From Anaeromyces robustus (Eukaryota; Neocallimastigomycota; Neocallimastigomycetes; Neocallimastigales; Neocallimastigaceae): a DNA stretch of 64,000 nt. Below are positions 12,801 through 36,888 of the stretch, piece after piece; position 1 is the stretch's first letter, and every line of letters begins with the position of its first letter. Position numbers and translations under genes: made by a program. Below the pieces are notes generated by a model. That model saw only the letters and a list, made by a program, of their open reading frames with translations. It was not told the DNA's origin and did not search any database. The stretch is taken from assembly GCA_002104895.1 (NCBI GenBank), contig MCFG01000119.1:97953-161952 (forward strand). Direction: 5' to 3'.

Positions 12801-13748
12801 GAGTATATTATATATATTGTTTTAACTATTTATTATATTCATACATAAAAAGAAACAAAAAATTCTATAATAACTGTAAAAGATAAATAATGCAATAATA
12901 AATGGTTTAGTAATACAAATAGAATCAGTAAAAGAAATTTTTTTATTATTAATAATTATATATAAATCCTTACTATAATCATTAATACATGAGTAAATAT
13001 TATATATTTAAAGATGGATGGATGGTGAGAAAGAAAAAGTTTTTATAATAGAAAAATATAAAATAAAGGTTATTAAAGAATTATTAGAAATTTATATATA
13101 TATAATATTAATGTTTTTTTTTTTTTAAAAAAAGAAGAATAATATTTCTTTTTAGAATATTATTCGAAAAATATTAACTTAGGTTGGTTATTATCATAAT
13201 AATCATTTATAAAATCCACTAGATCAATAATAAAGTAAATTAAAAAAAAGCTTTATGAATTTATGAATATAAAAATAATACGAATGACAAAGTAAATATT
13301 GAAATAATTAAAAATTATGGAAGGTATTAAACGGTTTATGAATATCAATTTTTTCTTAATTAAAAAATTAACATTTTTGATTTAGAAGAAAATAAAAAGA
13401 AAACATTTATAAAAAGAAAATAGAAATTAACAATTTTCTCATATATAAAGTTATTTCCATTGTAATTAATATTAATATTAAAATATTATTTTTATTAATT
13501 ATAAATTGTGTCCAATAGTGTATTTGATTAAATTAAAAATTTAATTAAAAATTATACTATATAAATTAATACAAATGATTAAGACCAAAATAAAAAAACA
13601 TTTTTTCATTTTTGGACATACCATTGATATAAAAATTAGTTTACATTTATAAAATGGATTTTTTTATTTTTTTTTTTTAAACTCATTTTTTTACTTCTTT
13701 TTCAGGAAATCAAACTATTAAATTTATTATAAATTTCTGTAAATCAAA
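12801..13748. other. upstream region of the HECT ligase gene
   Basis: Checked in all frames for WW- or C2-domain exons that would extend the HECT gene; none seen. There is a small GGATGGATGGTGAG patch at about 13015-13030 and otherwise AT-rich sequence. Confidence 0.5.
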
Positions 13749-14879
13749 ATGATGGGTAATTTCATTTATTGTCTTTTTATTTATATATAATTTGTTGTAT
13801 TCTATTTTTTTTTAAATAACTAAATTTATTATCTTTAAAATTTTTTAATTTTTAATGTTACATAAGTTCAAAGTGACCGAGAGTAAGTTAATATGAAATA
13901 TTTTTTAAATTTTATTTTATAAGAATAATTTTATTTACTTTTTTTCTTCTTTTTTCTTTTTTAAGAAATCTTACACCATACTATAAGATTAATTTTGAAA
14001 AAAAAATTACATTACTTAAAGAATCAATAAAACTGAGAAAAAGACATGGCACTACAGATATTCATTTACGAAGAAAAAATTTATTCGAGGATGCTTATAA
14101 TTATTTTAAAAATAAAACTCCATATGATTTAAAAGGAACTTTAAAAATTCATTATATCGGTGAGAAAGGTGTAGATGCTGGGGGTTTAACAAAGTAATAA
14201 TAATAATATATATTTTTTTTTCTAAAAAAAAAATTAAAAAATTTTACTAAATATAATTATATTAAAAATAATTTGTTTTAAATTACAAAAGAGATTTTTC
14301 TTTCAAATATCAAAAGAATTGATTAATCCAAAATATTCATTATTTAAATATACAAATGAAGAATCATATTTATTAATAATAGATCCACTCTCAAAATTAA
14401 TTAATCCTCGAGACTATATAGAATATTTTAAATTTATTGGTCGTATTATGGGAATGGCAATTTTTCACAATCAATATTTAGTAGCTTCATTTACAGTTCC
14501 TATATATAAAGTTTTGCTTGATAAAAAATTGAATTTACTTGACTTAAGAAGTATTGATCCTCGGTTATATTCTAATTTGAAATGGATATTGTATTTTATA
14601 TATATATATTTATATTTATATTACATATATTACGCTTTTTAAATTAAACTGTATTTTAAAATAATTAAATATATAATTATTTTATTAACTTTTAAATATT
14701 TTATAAGAAATCATAATATTACAGAAAAAGATGGATATACATTTACTAGAGATATTAAATTATTAAATATGATAAGAACAATCGAATTGAAACCTAATGG
14801 TGCTAACATATATGTTACTAATTCTAATAAGAAAGAATATATTGAGTAATATATATATATATAATTATGCATTTTAATG

Positions 14880-14914
<35 letters not shown>

Positions 14915-15941
14915 AAATATATCTTAATATTTTAGTAATTTATGTTTTATATATTAATATAATAAATTAGACTTATGACTGAGAATATTATTAATTATGG
15001 AATTAGTGAACAATTGAATGCTTTAAAAGCAGGTTTTAATGAAATTATACCAAACTTTTTACTTTCAAATTTTGACGAATATGATTTAGATGTAAATATT
15101 TGAAAATTTTGCTAATTAAAATCTTAAGAATCTATTAATAACAAACTTTTCATAACAATAATTTATTATTATTTCTAATTTTTTTATAAAACTTTTCGTA
15201 ATAATAATATTATTATTTCTAATTTTTTTTATAAATATATACTATATATATATATCAATTAAAGTTATTAATTAGTGGATTAAGAATTATTGATATAGAG
15301 GACTGGCAAAATAATACTGAATATGAAGGATATAACAGAAATGATTATACAATTATATTATTTTGGAAGGTAATTCTATTTTGAAACTTTTTTTTTACAT
15401 TCATTTATATAAGTATCTTTATATAATATAATTTACTTAATATTAATTAAAACTATTCAATTATTTTTTGTATGAATTATTATTATTTAAATTTTATATA
15501 TATATATATATCAATGTATTTTTTTTAATTTTATGTATGTAATGAAAAAAGTGTGTTTATAATTTTGATAATAATATGCGTTCAAAATTACTTCAATTTG
15601 TTACAGGTAATTCCCAGGTTCCAGTAACAGGTTTTAAAGATCTTCAAGGTAGCGATGGTATAAGACATTTTAAAATTAAGAAATTTGGATATGAAAACCA
15701 ATTACCAGTAACTCATACATGGTAAATTTTTAATCCAGTTTTATATTGTTGTTTTATTTTAATATTTATGTTAATTTTAAAGTTATTTATAATAATAAAA
15801 AAAATTTTTAAAACAATTCTATGTATTATAAATTATAGTTTTAATTCTATCGATTTACCTCCATATTCAACTTATCACCAATTAAAACAAAAATTAACTT
15901 TAGCTATCAATGAAGGATCTGAATTATTTGAATTAAGCTAA
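13749..15941 (+). CDS. HECT-type E3 ubiquitin ligase, NEDD4/Rsp5-like, catalytic domain only
   Basis: Nine exons (13749-13755, 13867-13882, 13966-14193, 14294-14590, 14708-14845, 14971-15091, 15265-15369, 15552-15721, 15839-15941) join in frame to 394 residues, nearly all one HECT domain. Landmarks in order: RRKNLFEDAYNYF, KIHYIGEKGVDAGGLTK, YFKFIGRIMGMAIFHNQY (E2-binding N-lobe), LISGLRIIDIEDW, TGFKDLQGSDG, and the catalytic loop LPVTHTCFNSIDLPPY with active-site Cys at residue 361. HECT ligases take ubiquitin from an E2 onto this cysteine and pass it to a substrate. The NEDD4 family normally has C2 and WW domains in front; here only about 15 residues precede the domain. The exon 3/exon 4 junction reads GGLTK-FFF, one residue shorter than the usual GG(V/L)(S/T)RE-FFF, and the C-terminus ends ELS. 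The 7- and 16-base first exons are the weakest part of the model. Confidence 0.85.
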
Positions 15942-16211
15942 AATCATTTATATAAATATTTTTATTAAAAACATTGACTACCATAATAAAAAATATATAA
16001 ATGAATTTTTTCTTTTTTTTTTTTAAATATAAAGAAAAAACAACATTTAAAATATGGTATATAAATATATAAATTTGAATATTTAAATAAATATTATGTA
16101 TATAATTAAATTAATTAAATTAAATATATATATAGTTATACATTTAATTATTTAAAAAAAAAAAAAGAAAAAAATGAAATTTTTTGTTATATCACTTTAT
16201 AAAAGTTTAAA

Positions 16212-16252
<41 letters not shown>

Positions 16253-16684
16253 AAAATAAAATAAAATAAATTAGTTTTATAAGTATAACATACAAAATAG
16301 GTTTATATAAATATAATAACACACAAAAAAGTTTTATATACAAAAAATAGAAATTTAATAATTATAATATTAATATTTATTGATATATATATTTAATAAG
16401 TAATTAAATTTTAATGAATACAAATTATAATAGATAATTGAATATGTAAAATATATTTATAAATATAAAAATATTAAATACAAATACAAATATATTCATA
16501 AAATAAAATATAGTAACAATAAAAAAAAAAAAAAAAGAATATAAAAAAATAAATAATAAATAAATAAAAGTAAAAAAAAATTTTTTCCTTGTTATTACAG
16601 TTATTATAATAAAAAGTTTCTATATTCTTTTTTTTTTTTTTCTTTTTTCTTTTTTTTTGTTTAATTTAAAGGAAAGTTTGGAAT
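15942..16684. other. AT-rich intergenic region between convergent genes
   Basis: Holds the 3' ends of the HECT gene (+) and the LRR-CBM18 gene (-). Contains a long poly-A run (about 16214-16250) and T-rich tracts at 16628-16660; no coding text. Confidence 0.6.
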
Positions 16685-27759
<11,075 letters not shown>

Positions 27760-28546
27760 TATTGATCTTTTATTTTTATTTATTCTAAAAGAAAAAAAAA
27801 TAAGTTAAAATATATTTAAGGAAGAAAATTAAAATTATAAAAAAAAAATTTATACATTATATATTCTATATAAAAATTTGAAATATTTATAATTCCTTTA
27901 TTATATTTTAAAAAAATTAAAAAAAATTATGTATGTAAAAAGAAAATATATTTATCATTATTATACCTACTCTAGAAATATTAAAAAAATAATAATATAA
28001 GATTATTAACTATTTTAATTATAAAATTATAAATAATTTCAAAAAAAAAAAAAAGAAGAAATTTATATATATATAGAAATATAAAAAAAAAAAAATACTT
28101 GAAAAAGAAAAAAAAAAAAAAAAAGAAAAATAAAAAGAGAATACATTTATACTTTTCTCTTTTATTGGATGAATATAATACAATACATATATTGTAATAT
28201 ATTATTAATTATATTAAATATTTTAATATAAATTAATTCATAAAGTTTTTTTTTTATTATTTTCATAAAGAATTCTTTTTTTGTTTATTTTCTCTAATTA
28301 ATTTTTAAGGCAATACACTTATTAATTATATTAATTTATTTATTTATTATTTATTTATTCATTTATTTAATTAAATTAAAGAGATTAATTAAAACTCAAT
28401 AATTTTATTTAATATTATTCAAATTATGAATGAATTTTCTTCTTTTTTTTTGTGTATCATCATTTCTTTTTAATGCATTGTTATAAAAGTTTTATTTTAT
28501 AATATTTTACACTTATATTCTTTATACCATAAAAATAATTATTAAT

Positions 28547-28584
<38 letters not shown>

Positions 28585-29350
28585 TATTGCAAGCTCTGTA
28601 TATTTATATATATTTATATATACATTTATATATTTACTTATATTTATATATTTATATATATATTTATATATATATTTATATATTTATTTATATATTTATT
28701 TATTTATTAATTAATTAATTAATTAATTAATAAATTATAAAAAATATATTATATAAAAATATAAAAATATATTGTTATTTATATAATAGAATATATTGTA
28801 ATAAATAGTTAATGAATTAGATTAAAATATTTAAATACCATAAATGCCATAAACTTATTATTAATAAAAAAAATTTAATTTATGTTTTGTAATTACAATA
28901 TATTCTATACTGAAAAATTATTATTTTTTTTTGTAGATATTTTATTTTTGTAATTGATATATATAATATTAATATTGTGTCATTTCTTTAATTCCAATTA
29001 TTCTTTATATAATACATATTATTAATATCGGAATTATTTTATATACATATCAAGATATATATATCAGTAAAAAAAAAAATTATGTTGAAAAAATTGATGT
29101 TTTAGAAGGATTATTATATATTTTATGAAAAAGTAATTATTCCTGGTAAAACTATATTATTAATATACCTTTATCAAATAACATAATAATAAATTTTATA
29201 ATTATTTAGAAATCAAAATTCATTCCATTACCGAAATATGTTGTATAATTATTTTATCAAATAAAATTTTTCAAAATTAAAACTTTTAAAAGATTATTAA
29301 TAGAAAATTTTTTGAATTGAATAAATAATAAATTATTTTATTTAATTTAA
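27760..29350. other. AT-rich upstream region of the LRR-CBM18 gene
   Basis: Poly-A tracts at 28040-28130, (TTTA)n around 28550-28580, and TATATATTTATATA-type repeats at 28600-28730. No coding text on either strand. The promoter must lie here but no specific element can be named. Confidence 0.5.
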
Positions 29351-29444
29351 TTTTATTTTATTTTATTTTATTTTATTTTATTTTATTTTATTTTATTTTA
29401 TTTTATTTTATTTTATTTTATTTTATTTTATTTTATTTTATTTA
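29351..29444. repeat. (TTTTA)n microsatellite
   Basis: About 19 near-perfect pentamers, ending just before a GC-richer island at 29461. Confidence 0.95.
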
Positions 29445-30616
29445 CCTAATAGTAAAATTGACATTCAAAGTAACCGCCGGTGTACCACTAAAGTGAAAGT
29501 TGTGGCAACTTATCCATAAAATATAAAAATATTTTAAACTTTTAGATAGATTAATAAAAAATTTTTTTTCTATTTTTATTTATTATAATTTTAAATATTT
29601 TATAATTTTTATAATTGTGAAAAAATCAATGGAAAATTAAATTTTTTTTTTTTTAATTTTTATTTTCATTAAATTAAATAAAAAAGTTATTTAACAAAAA
29701 CAATACTTTTTAAAAATCTTATTTAAATTTACATTATTTACAAAATTATTTATGGAGATATAATAATTTTATTTGTTAATTAACTTAATACATAAAAAAT
29801 ATAAATATATGAATATAAAATTATTGTTTATTGTCATTATTAGAAACATTTGACTTATTGTTTTGTACTACTGTACTATCAATATTGACACTATTAGTTA
29901 GATATATGAACCTTTTAAATAATGATAAAATTTAATCATTAACTAGAGATTTCAAATTGTTCAGGTCTATTAAAATTATTTTTGAAAGGTATATTTTGAA
30001 ATTTCTTGTAGTAACAATTTTTGAAATAATTTTCATGTAATTATAGAAATTTCTAAATAATTATATTTTTTTTTTTAGGAATAGAAATTATGCAATTTTT
30101 GTTCTATTTATCAAAGAAGTCTCCATCTCAATTATGATTATAAAGAAGGTGTAAAAACGAAGATCATCATTAATATTATTAATTCGTTTATGAGTATCAC
30201 TTTAAGGTTAAAGATATAATCTTTATTTATATTTAACCCTTTTTTGTATAATATTTTATTTTATTTTTGTTTAATTTATTATTATTTTTTTTTACTATTA
30301 CTAATATTTATAGTTATATTTAACCCTTTTTTGTATAATAATTTTATTTTATTTTATTTTTGTTTAATTTATTATTATTTTTATTATTTTTTGTTTTATT
30401 ATTATTATTATTACTTTATATTTATATTTATATTTATATTTATATTTATATTTATATTTATATTTATATTTATATTTATATTTATATTTATATTTATATT
30501 TATATTTATTTTTATTTTTATTAATTTTTTCTATTATTTTTTTTACTAATATTTATATTTACTTCTTTTTTTTTATTATTTCTTTTTTTTATATTTATTC
30601 TTATTTATTTTTTTTA
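29445..30616. other. intergenic region with an unexplained GC-richer island and degenerate text
   Basis: 29461-29515 is a short island unusually rich in G/C for this window (ACCGCCGG, GTTGTGGCAAC). No tRNA cloverleaf can be drawn on either strand. At 29820-30230 the minus strand shows short peptide-like stretches broken by stops, too weak to call. The hexamer array (ATTTAT)n occupies 30415-30509. The last 80 bases resemble the 3' flank of the 49442-52195 protease gene. Confidence 0.45.
30415..30509. repeat. (TTTATA)n microsatellite
   Basis: About 15 hexamer units; the open frame across it (Phe-Ile repeats) is an artefact. Confidence 0.95.
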
Positions 30617-31441
30617 TTCATATAAATAAATATCAATTTATTTCTTTTCTGACGATATTTTAATACTTTCTTCATAAATCATCAATAACATAAATATCAA
30701 TACCTTTACCAGCTGTAGATGGATAATAATAATTGTTATCATATGTAAGACTGGAATTTAATGAAAATTTTCCTTGAGACATCACAGATAAGTGTATATT
30801 TCTAAAAAAATCCAATCCATTTTCTTGAATAGTGACATCTTTCCATTTAATTTCGTTTAAAATTCTTTTTCATTATATTCTTTTATAGCCTTCTTCAATT
30901 TTCCAGATTTTCTACAACTAATAACATTTGGTAATGATTTGATTTCTTCAACTAAAGATTCGGGGATATAAGCAATAACAACGTAATAGTCAATAACTGA
31001 ACAAACATGAATAACTAATTTAGAATCAAATAGACTTAAATCTTCTTCTATACCTCTACTCTTTAATAATTTATTATTATTATCATCAGTATTATCGGTG
31101 ATATCATTATCTAATTTTTTTTCTTTTTTATTATGATTAATAAATTTAAATTTTATTTTTACTCCACGTTTTCTTAACTTTGAAATTTCATTAATTTCTT
31201 CAATTTTTTTCATCATTCTTTCCATAAGCATCTTGATTATCAATAATGACATCATAAATATCATTCATTCTATCATTTACAAGTTCATTAATTTCTTTTT
31301 TTTTTTTTTTTTAATCTTTCTTACTTTCTTTATCATATTCTCTTGATTTTCTCTTAATAGAAACAAGATAATATTCATTTTCAATTAAAAAATTAATTAC
31401 CATAAAATTGTTGAATATTTATAAAAGAAATAATTTTTTAC
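30617..31441 (-). pseudogene. subtilisin-like protease relic with large internal deletion (copy A)
   Basis: The minus strand matches the propeptide of the neighbouring proteases, from a start whose ATG is lost (31441 reads GTAAAAAATTAT), through MNDIYDVIIDNQDAYGK, LSLFDSKLVIHVCSV and SLPNVISCRKSGKLKK, up to AGKGIDIYVID at the first catalytic Asp. It then jumps straight to the gene's 3' end (YEESIK), so about 2 kb with the His and Ser of the triad and all CBM18-like domains is missing. A poly-T expansion at 31296-31311, an extra T near 31210 and another frame change near 30870 also break the frame. Its 3' flank resembles that of the 49442-52195 copy. Confidence 0.85.
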
Positions 31442-31984
31442 TTTTATTTATTTCCTTTACTTATTTTATTAAATTCAAAATGTTTTAAACTTATGATTCT
31501 TTATATTATTTATAAATTAAAGAAATATATATTAAATAAAATAAATTATTCTTAATAAAATATATAAATTTATATACAACAAACTGAAAATATATAAATG
31601 ACATTAAAAAAATTTATATAATATAGACAAATATAAACAAATTTTATTTTATAAATTAAAAAATAACAAAAAACATTTCCCAAATATTATATAATAATTA
31701 AAAAATGCTTAAATCAATATAATAAAATAAATAAATAAAAAAAAAAAAAACTATTATTTTACGAAATTTCATATATGACAAAATATTAATAAAATATTGA
31801 AATATATAATTAAGTAATAAATATATATTTATATATTATATAAATTTATAAATTCTTTTTATTTTTTTTTTTTATAAATGATTCTTTTATTTATTGTTAT
31901 TAAATTTTTATATTTAAATTTATTTAATTTTTTTTTTTTAATTTATTTTTTGTTTTATTCTTTTCTTTTAATTTAATTTTAGTT
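31442..31984. other. shared spacer between protease copies A and B
   Basis: Matches the spacers at about 38150-38420 and 43467-44034 (landmarks TTAAATTCAAAA, ACGACATTAAAA-like and TAGACAAATATAAAC). In all three places it lies between an N-terminal relic and the 3' end of the next protease copy. No gene seen. Confidence 0.7.
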
Positions 31985-34867
31985 TTACTTTTTATTATTG
32001 TTATTATAACATTTACTTTTTTTTGTAATTATTTTTTTATTTTTTTTATATTTATTCTTATTTATTTCCTCATCTAAATAAAAATCATCTAAATAAAAAT
32101 CAATTTCAGCAAGTTCATCACATTTATTTTCTGATAATAATTTAATACTTTCTTCATAAATTTTTAAAGTTCTTAATGTCCTATTATCTATATTATTATT
32201 TCCTTTAACTTTAATTTTCATCATTTCATATTCTGCCTTTAAAATACCTAAATAATTTTCACGACATTCATCATAGGGACATAAATCATCAATAATAATT
32301 TCAGATAATGTATTTCTCACAGCCGAGAATTTATCATAATTAGGAATACAATAATCATTTTTAGAAGATAGGTTTCTCATGGCACAGAAATGGTAAATTT
32401 TCCTACGTCTGAAAGTAGCATTTTGATAGATAAACTAATTTTTTTATTATCTGGTAAATACTTAGAGTATTCCACTGAATTATTAATTATTTCCATACAA
32501 TTATTGTTTCTATATGCCTTACAAATATTATTACGATTCTCATTTTTAAAAAGAATTCTAATATTTTCACTTTTAACTAATTCGGGGTCATCAACAAAAT
32601 TCATTATGTTACATTGTGCAATTTTATTAAATATATATGAATAGGCAATTTCTTGATATTCTTCATCATAATCTTTTATAATTGATGGATCGGTGGAAAG
32701 ACATTGATCACTATATTCTTCAATACATCCATTTTCAATGAAACATTCACCACTATTACTGAAAATGTTAACACAAACACCATCTTTGGAACAACATTCA
32801 TCTTCTTGACATTTTCTATTACCATTTTGTTCACCACATTTTTTTGTAGAACAATTACCAAATTCAGATTGACATCCATTTTCAATAAGACATAATTCAT
32901 TATAATTCTTGACACAATTACCATCCATAGAACAACATTCATCTTCTTCACATTTATTATCCTTATCACAAATTCTAATAATATCATCAGGATTAAAAGT
33001 TTTTTCAGGATTAAAAGTATCTTCAGGATTAAAAATATCTTCAGGATTAAAAATATTTTCAGGATCATCAGTATAATTATAATCAAAACAGTAACCAAAT
33101 TCAGATTGACATCCATTTTCAACAAAACATAATAAACTACTTTCATAATCTTCTGAATCAACACAAATACCATATGAAGAACAACATTTTTCACCACATT
33201 TATTTTTACCAGAAGGTTCATCACATCTTAATTCTCCATATGTAATACGTTTACCGTTATTGGCAAGACGGTTTGGTGTTTTATCATATAATCCTTTTAT
33301 AACATCTTTAATAGATAATTCAATTAATTTATTTTTTAGAGATTCAAAATTATATTTAATATCTGAATTTTCTGCCATAATAGTAGCTGCTAATCCTGAA
33401 ACAAAAGGTGCAGCAAATGAAGTACCAGAAACATTACTAATGATTTCATTATTCTTATTGGTAATTCTAACGGTACCTGGTGCGAATAAATCAACACATT
33501 CACCATAATTTGAATAATTAGCTCTTTCATAAATTCTTTCTAAATTATAATAACCATGATCTTCATTATTGAGTGCACCAATAATAATAACACCATCAAG
33601 AGCATTATAAATACTATCAAATTCAGTATGACCTTTACAACTATTTTTTCTTTCATTACCAGCAGCGACAATGATAATAATACCATAATCATTTAATTCA
33701 TTAATCTTATCTTGAATTTCTTTTAAACTAAATTCTGCTTCATCTTCATATAAACCACTAGAAATATTAACAATGGATTTATGTGGTACAGCATGTTGTT
33801 TTATATATTCTAAAGCAGAAAGAACATCATAAGTATATTGGTCAATAGCTAAACTATGAAGATTAGCTTTCTTAGCAACACCATTAAGAGTACCAATGGC
33901 TGAAATAGCAACAGATGTACCATGATTAAAGGCACCTTCGGTAATAGAAACACCTTCATATTCAATGATACATCTTTTTTCATTTGGAACAGTATGAATA
34001 TGACCATCAAAGAATATACCATCACATTTAATAATTCTTTCATCTGGTGTTCCAGCATATGTATCAAAATTTTCTTCACTTAAAGAAGTATCAAGACCAG
34101 TATCAATAACGTAAATATCAATACCTTTACCAGCTGTAGATGGATAATAATAATTATTATCATATGTAAGACTAGAATTTAATGAAATTTTTCCCTGAGA
34201 CATCATAGATAAATGTATATTTCTAAAATAGTAATCCAATTCATTTTCTTGAACAGCGACATCTTTCCATTTAGTTTCGTTTAAAATTTCTTTTTCATTA
34301 TATTCTTTCATAGCCTTCTTCAATTTTCCAGATTTTCTACAACTAATAACATTTGGTAATGATTTGATTTCTTCAACTAAAGATTCAGGAATGTAAGCAA
34401 TAACAACATAATAATCAGCAACTGGACAAACATGAATAACTAATTTAGAATCAAATGGAATTAAATCTTCTTCTATACTTCTACTCTTTAATAATTTATC
34501 ATTATTATCATCAGTATTATCAGTGATATCATTATCTAATTCTTTTTCTTTTCTATTATTTATTATGATTAATAAATTTAAATTTTATTTTTTCTCCACG
34601 TTTTCTTAATTTTGAAATTTCGTTAATTTCTTCAATTTTTTCATCATTCTTTCCATAAGCATCTTGATTATCAATAATTACATCATAAATATCATTCATT
34701 CTATCATTTACAAGTTCATTAATTTCTTTTTTATCTTTCTTACTTGCTTTATCATATTCTATAGCTTTTCCCTTAATAGAAACAAGATAATATTCATTTT
34801 CAGCTAAAACATTAATAATAAAATAGTTGAATATTACAACTAATAATAAAAAGAAATAATTTTTCAT
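31985..34867 (-). pseudogene. subtilisin-like (S8) protease with CBM18-like domains, two frameshifts (copy B)
   Basis: Full-length relative of the 39179-42106 gene: signal peptide MKNYFFLLLVVIFNYFIINV, propeptide, S8 catalytic domain with Asp (YVIDTGLDTS), His (FNHGTSVA), oxyanion Asn (VAAGNE) and Ser (SGTSFAAPF), then CBM18-like Cys clusters (CGEKCCSSYGIC, CEEDECCSMDGNC, CQEDECCSKDGVC) and a Cys-containing tail. Two lesions against its sisters break it. A 7-base insertion near 34553-34560 puts a stop after FINHNK. A single-base loss near 32380-32390 ends the middle frame and leaves a separate C-terminal frame starting MRNLSSKNDYC. Neither lesion looks like an intron. The linker ahead of the second Cys cluster has repeats of the type IFNPED/TFNPEK. 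Either a recent pseudogene or a gene with two sequencing errors. Confidence 0.87.
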
Positions 34868-35904
34868 ATTAATTTTTTTTAATTAATTAATTAATTAATT
34901 AAATATTTATTTATTTATATATTTGTTTATTTATTTATTTATCTTTTTATTTATTTATTTATTTATTTATATATTTGTTTATTTATTTATTTATCTTTTT
35001 ATTTATTTATTTATTTATATATTTGTTTATTTATTTATTTTGCTATTTATTTTATTTATTTATTTATTTATTTGTTTCTTATTTGTTTGTCTATTCATTG
35101 ATTTTTTTTTTATTATTATTTATTTTGTTATTTATTTTATTTATTATATTTTTTTCTTTTATTTTAGTTTTTAATTAATATATTTTTATTATCGATTTTT
35201 TTTTTTATTTATTTTTATATATTGTTATTTTTTTTCTAATTTTTTCATAGAACTTTTTCAAAAAATTAAAAAATAGATAGCGAAATCTATTTCTATTTAT
35301 ACTTTAAAATATAATAGTAAAATAAAATAATAATAAATAAAATTTTTAGTTTTTTCTTTTATACTATATGTAAATAAAATATAAAAATTTAATTTTTGTA
35401 ATTTTTTTTAACAAAAAAATTAAAAAAAAAAAAAGAAAAAATAAAACAAAGTATGTTACACGAAATACACTAGTGGGAAAAGAAAATAAATTTTTTGTTT
35501 TATTATATTTTTATTTTTTTTTAATTAATATATATTATATATAAAAAATAATTATACAATAATTATACAATAATATAAATAGACATTTTATATTTATATA
35601 TTTATAGTATATTCTATTATTCTATAACATATAAAAAAAATATAATATATATACATTTATAAAACATCATATTATTTTATAATTATTTAATTTATTTATT
35701 TTTATATCAAAAAGGTTTTTTTTGATATAAAATAATCCACTATAATAATAAGTATAAAATTATTTTAAAAGCAATAAAATTTATTTATTTATTAATTTAT
35801 TAAAATAATTATTGAATTATAAAATGATGGTTTTAAATAAGTTATAGATAGTATAGTATAATTATTTAAACATTTTTACAGCAAACAAACAATTAATTAT
35901 TATT
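34868..35904. other. upstream region of protease copy B
   Basis: (TTTA)n/(TTTG) arrays at 34903-35090, then AT-rich sequence with a conserved island at 35449-35490. From about 35690 to 35940 it is clearly similar to 42950-43220, upstream of copy C. The open frames at 34923-35178 on the plus strand are translated microsatellite. Confidence 0.6.
35449..35490. promoter_or_regulatory. conserved island upstream of copy B (candidate regulatory site)
   Basis: AGTATGTTACACGAAATACA followed by CTAGTGGGAAAAGAAAATAAA recurs almost unchanged at 42745-42786. Each island lies about 0.6 kb upstream of a protease start (34867 and 42106). It contrasts with the surrounding drifting AT sequence. A regulatory role is inferred only from position and conservation. 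Confidence 0.4.
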
Positions 35905-36055
35905 ATAAATAACATTAATTCTATTATTAACAAATTCATTAACTTTTTCTTATCTTTTCATTTGCTTTATCATATTCTACCTTAATAGAAATATGATAAT
36001 ATTCATTTTCACTAAAAAATTAATTCTTATAAAATAGATAAAAATTATAACTTAA
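35905..36055 (-). pseudogene. N-terminal relic of a protease copy
   Basis: The minus strand reads SENEYYHISIKVEYDKANEK, matching the first residues after the signal peptide of the intact copies, then breaks. The preceding signal-peptide region is recognisable but has lost its frame. Confidence 0.65.
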
Positions 36056-36801
36056 ATAAGAGTATTAGTTTTTTTATTTTGAAAACTATTTTTCTTTTAA
36101 TTTTTCATAAGAATAGTTTCATTTCTTTTTTTTTGATTATTTGACTATTATTTTTATTTAATTTTATTTGATTTTTTTCTTTTTGTTTTAGTTAGTATAA
36201 TGGAACTATTTTTATTTTTATTTTGCTATTTATTATGTTTTGGTATATTTTTATATTTAAATATATTATATTTAATCCTATAATAAATTATTTTTTTTTA
36301 GTCAATAAATAAATATAGTATATAAATATTGGGTATATAAACTAACATAAATATATTCATCAAGCCAATCTTTTATAGATTATAATAACACTATTTTATA
36401 TTAATATAGTTATTTTTTATGATTAATAATTATTATTTTGGACATTTAATAATTATTATTTAAAAATTATATAAAAAATTGATAATGAATTCATATTTAT
36501 TATTTATTATTTATTATTTATATTTATATTTATATTTATATTTTATATTTATATTTAGAAATATTAGAATAATCTATAAGAATTTTTTTTATAAATTAAA
36601 TAATTTAATACAAAATAAATAAAAATACCATTAATTGTATAATTTTTTTTTAGCCATTATACATTTAACATATAATTAATGATTTATTATTAAAAATTAA
36701 AAAAAGTTTAACAATTATTAAATAAATATTGTATATAAAATATAGCATAGTAAATGAGAATTTTTTAACGATTCCATTATATTTGAATATTGAAATTGAT
36801 T

Positions 36802-36802
<1 letters not shown>

Positions 36803-36885
<83 letters not shown>

Positions 36886-36888
36886 ATT
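36803..36888. repeat. (AAAT)n microsatellite
   Basis: About 21 near-perfect tetramers. Confidence 0.95.

Noticed and set aside
12801-13748. Upstream WW or C2 exons for the HECT ligase
   Set aside because: Read in three plus-strand frames; no W-x(20-22)-W-P text or C2-like stretch was found.
29461-29515. Possible tRNA gene
   Set aside because: No acceptor stem, anticodon loop or T-loop can be paired on either strand.
30244-30549. Plus-strand frame with Phe-Ile repeats
   Set aside because: Translated (TTTATA)n array.
34540-34565. Frame break in protease B as an intron
   Set aside because: Only 7 extra bases relative to sister copies, with no donor or acceptor; it is an insertion, not an intron.
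34923-35178. Plus-strand frames rich in Phe-Ile-Tyr-Leu
   Set aside because: Translated (TTTA)n/(TTTG)n microsatellite with no start context or homology.
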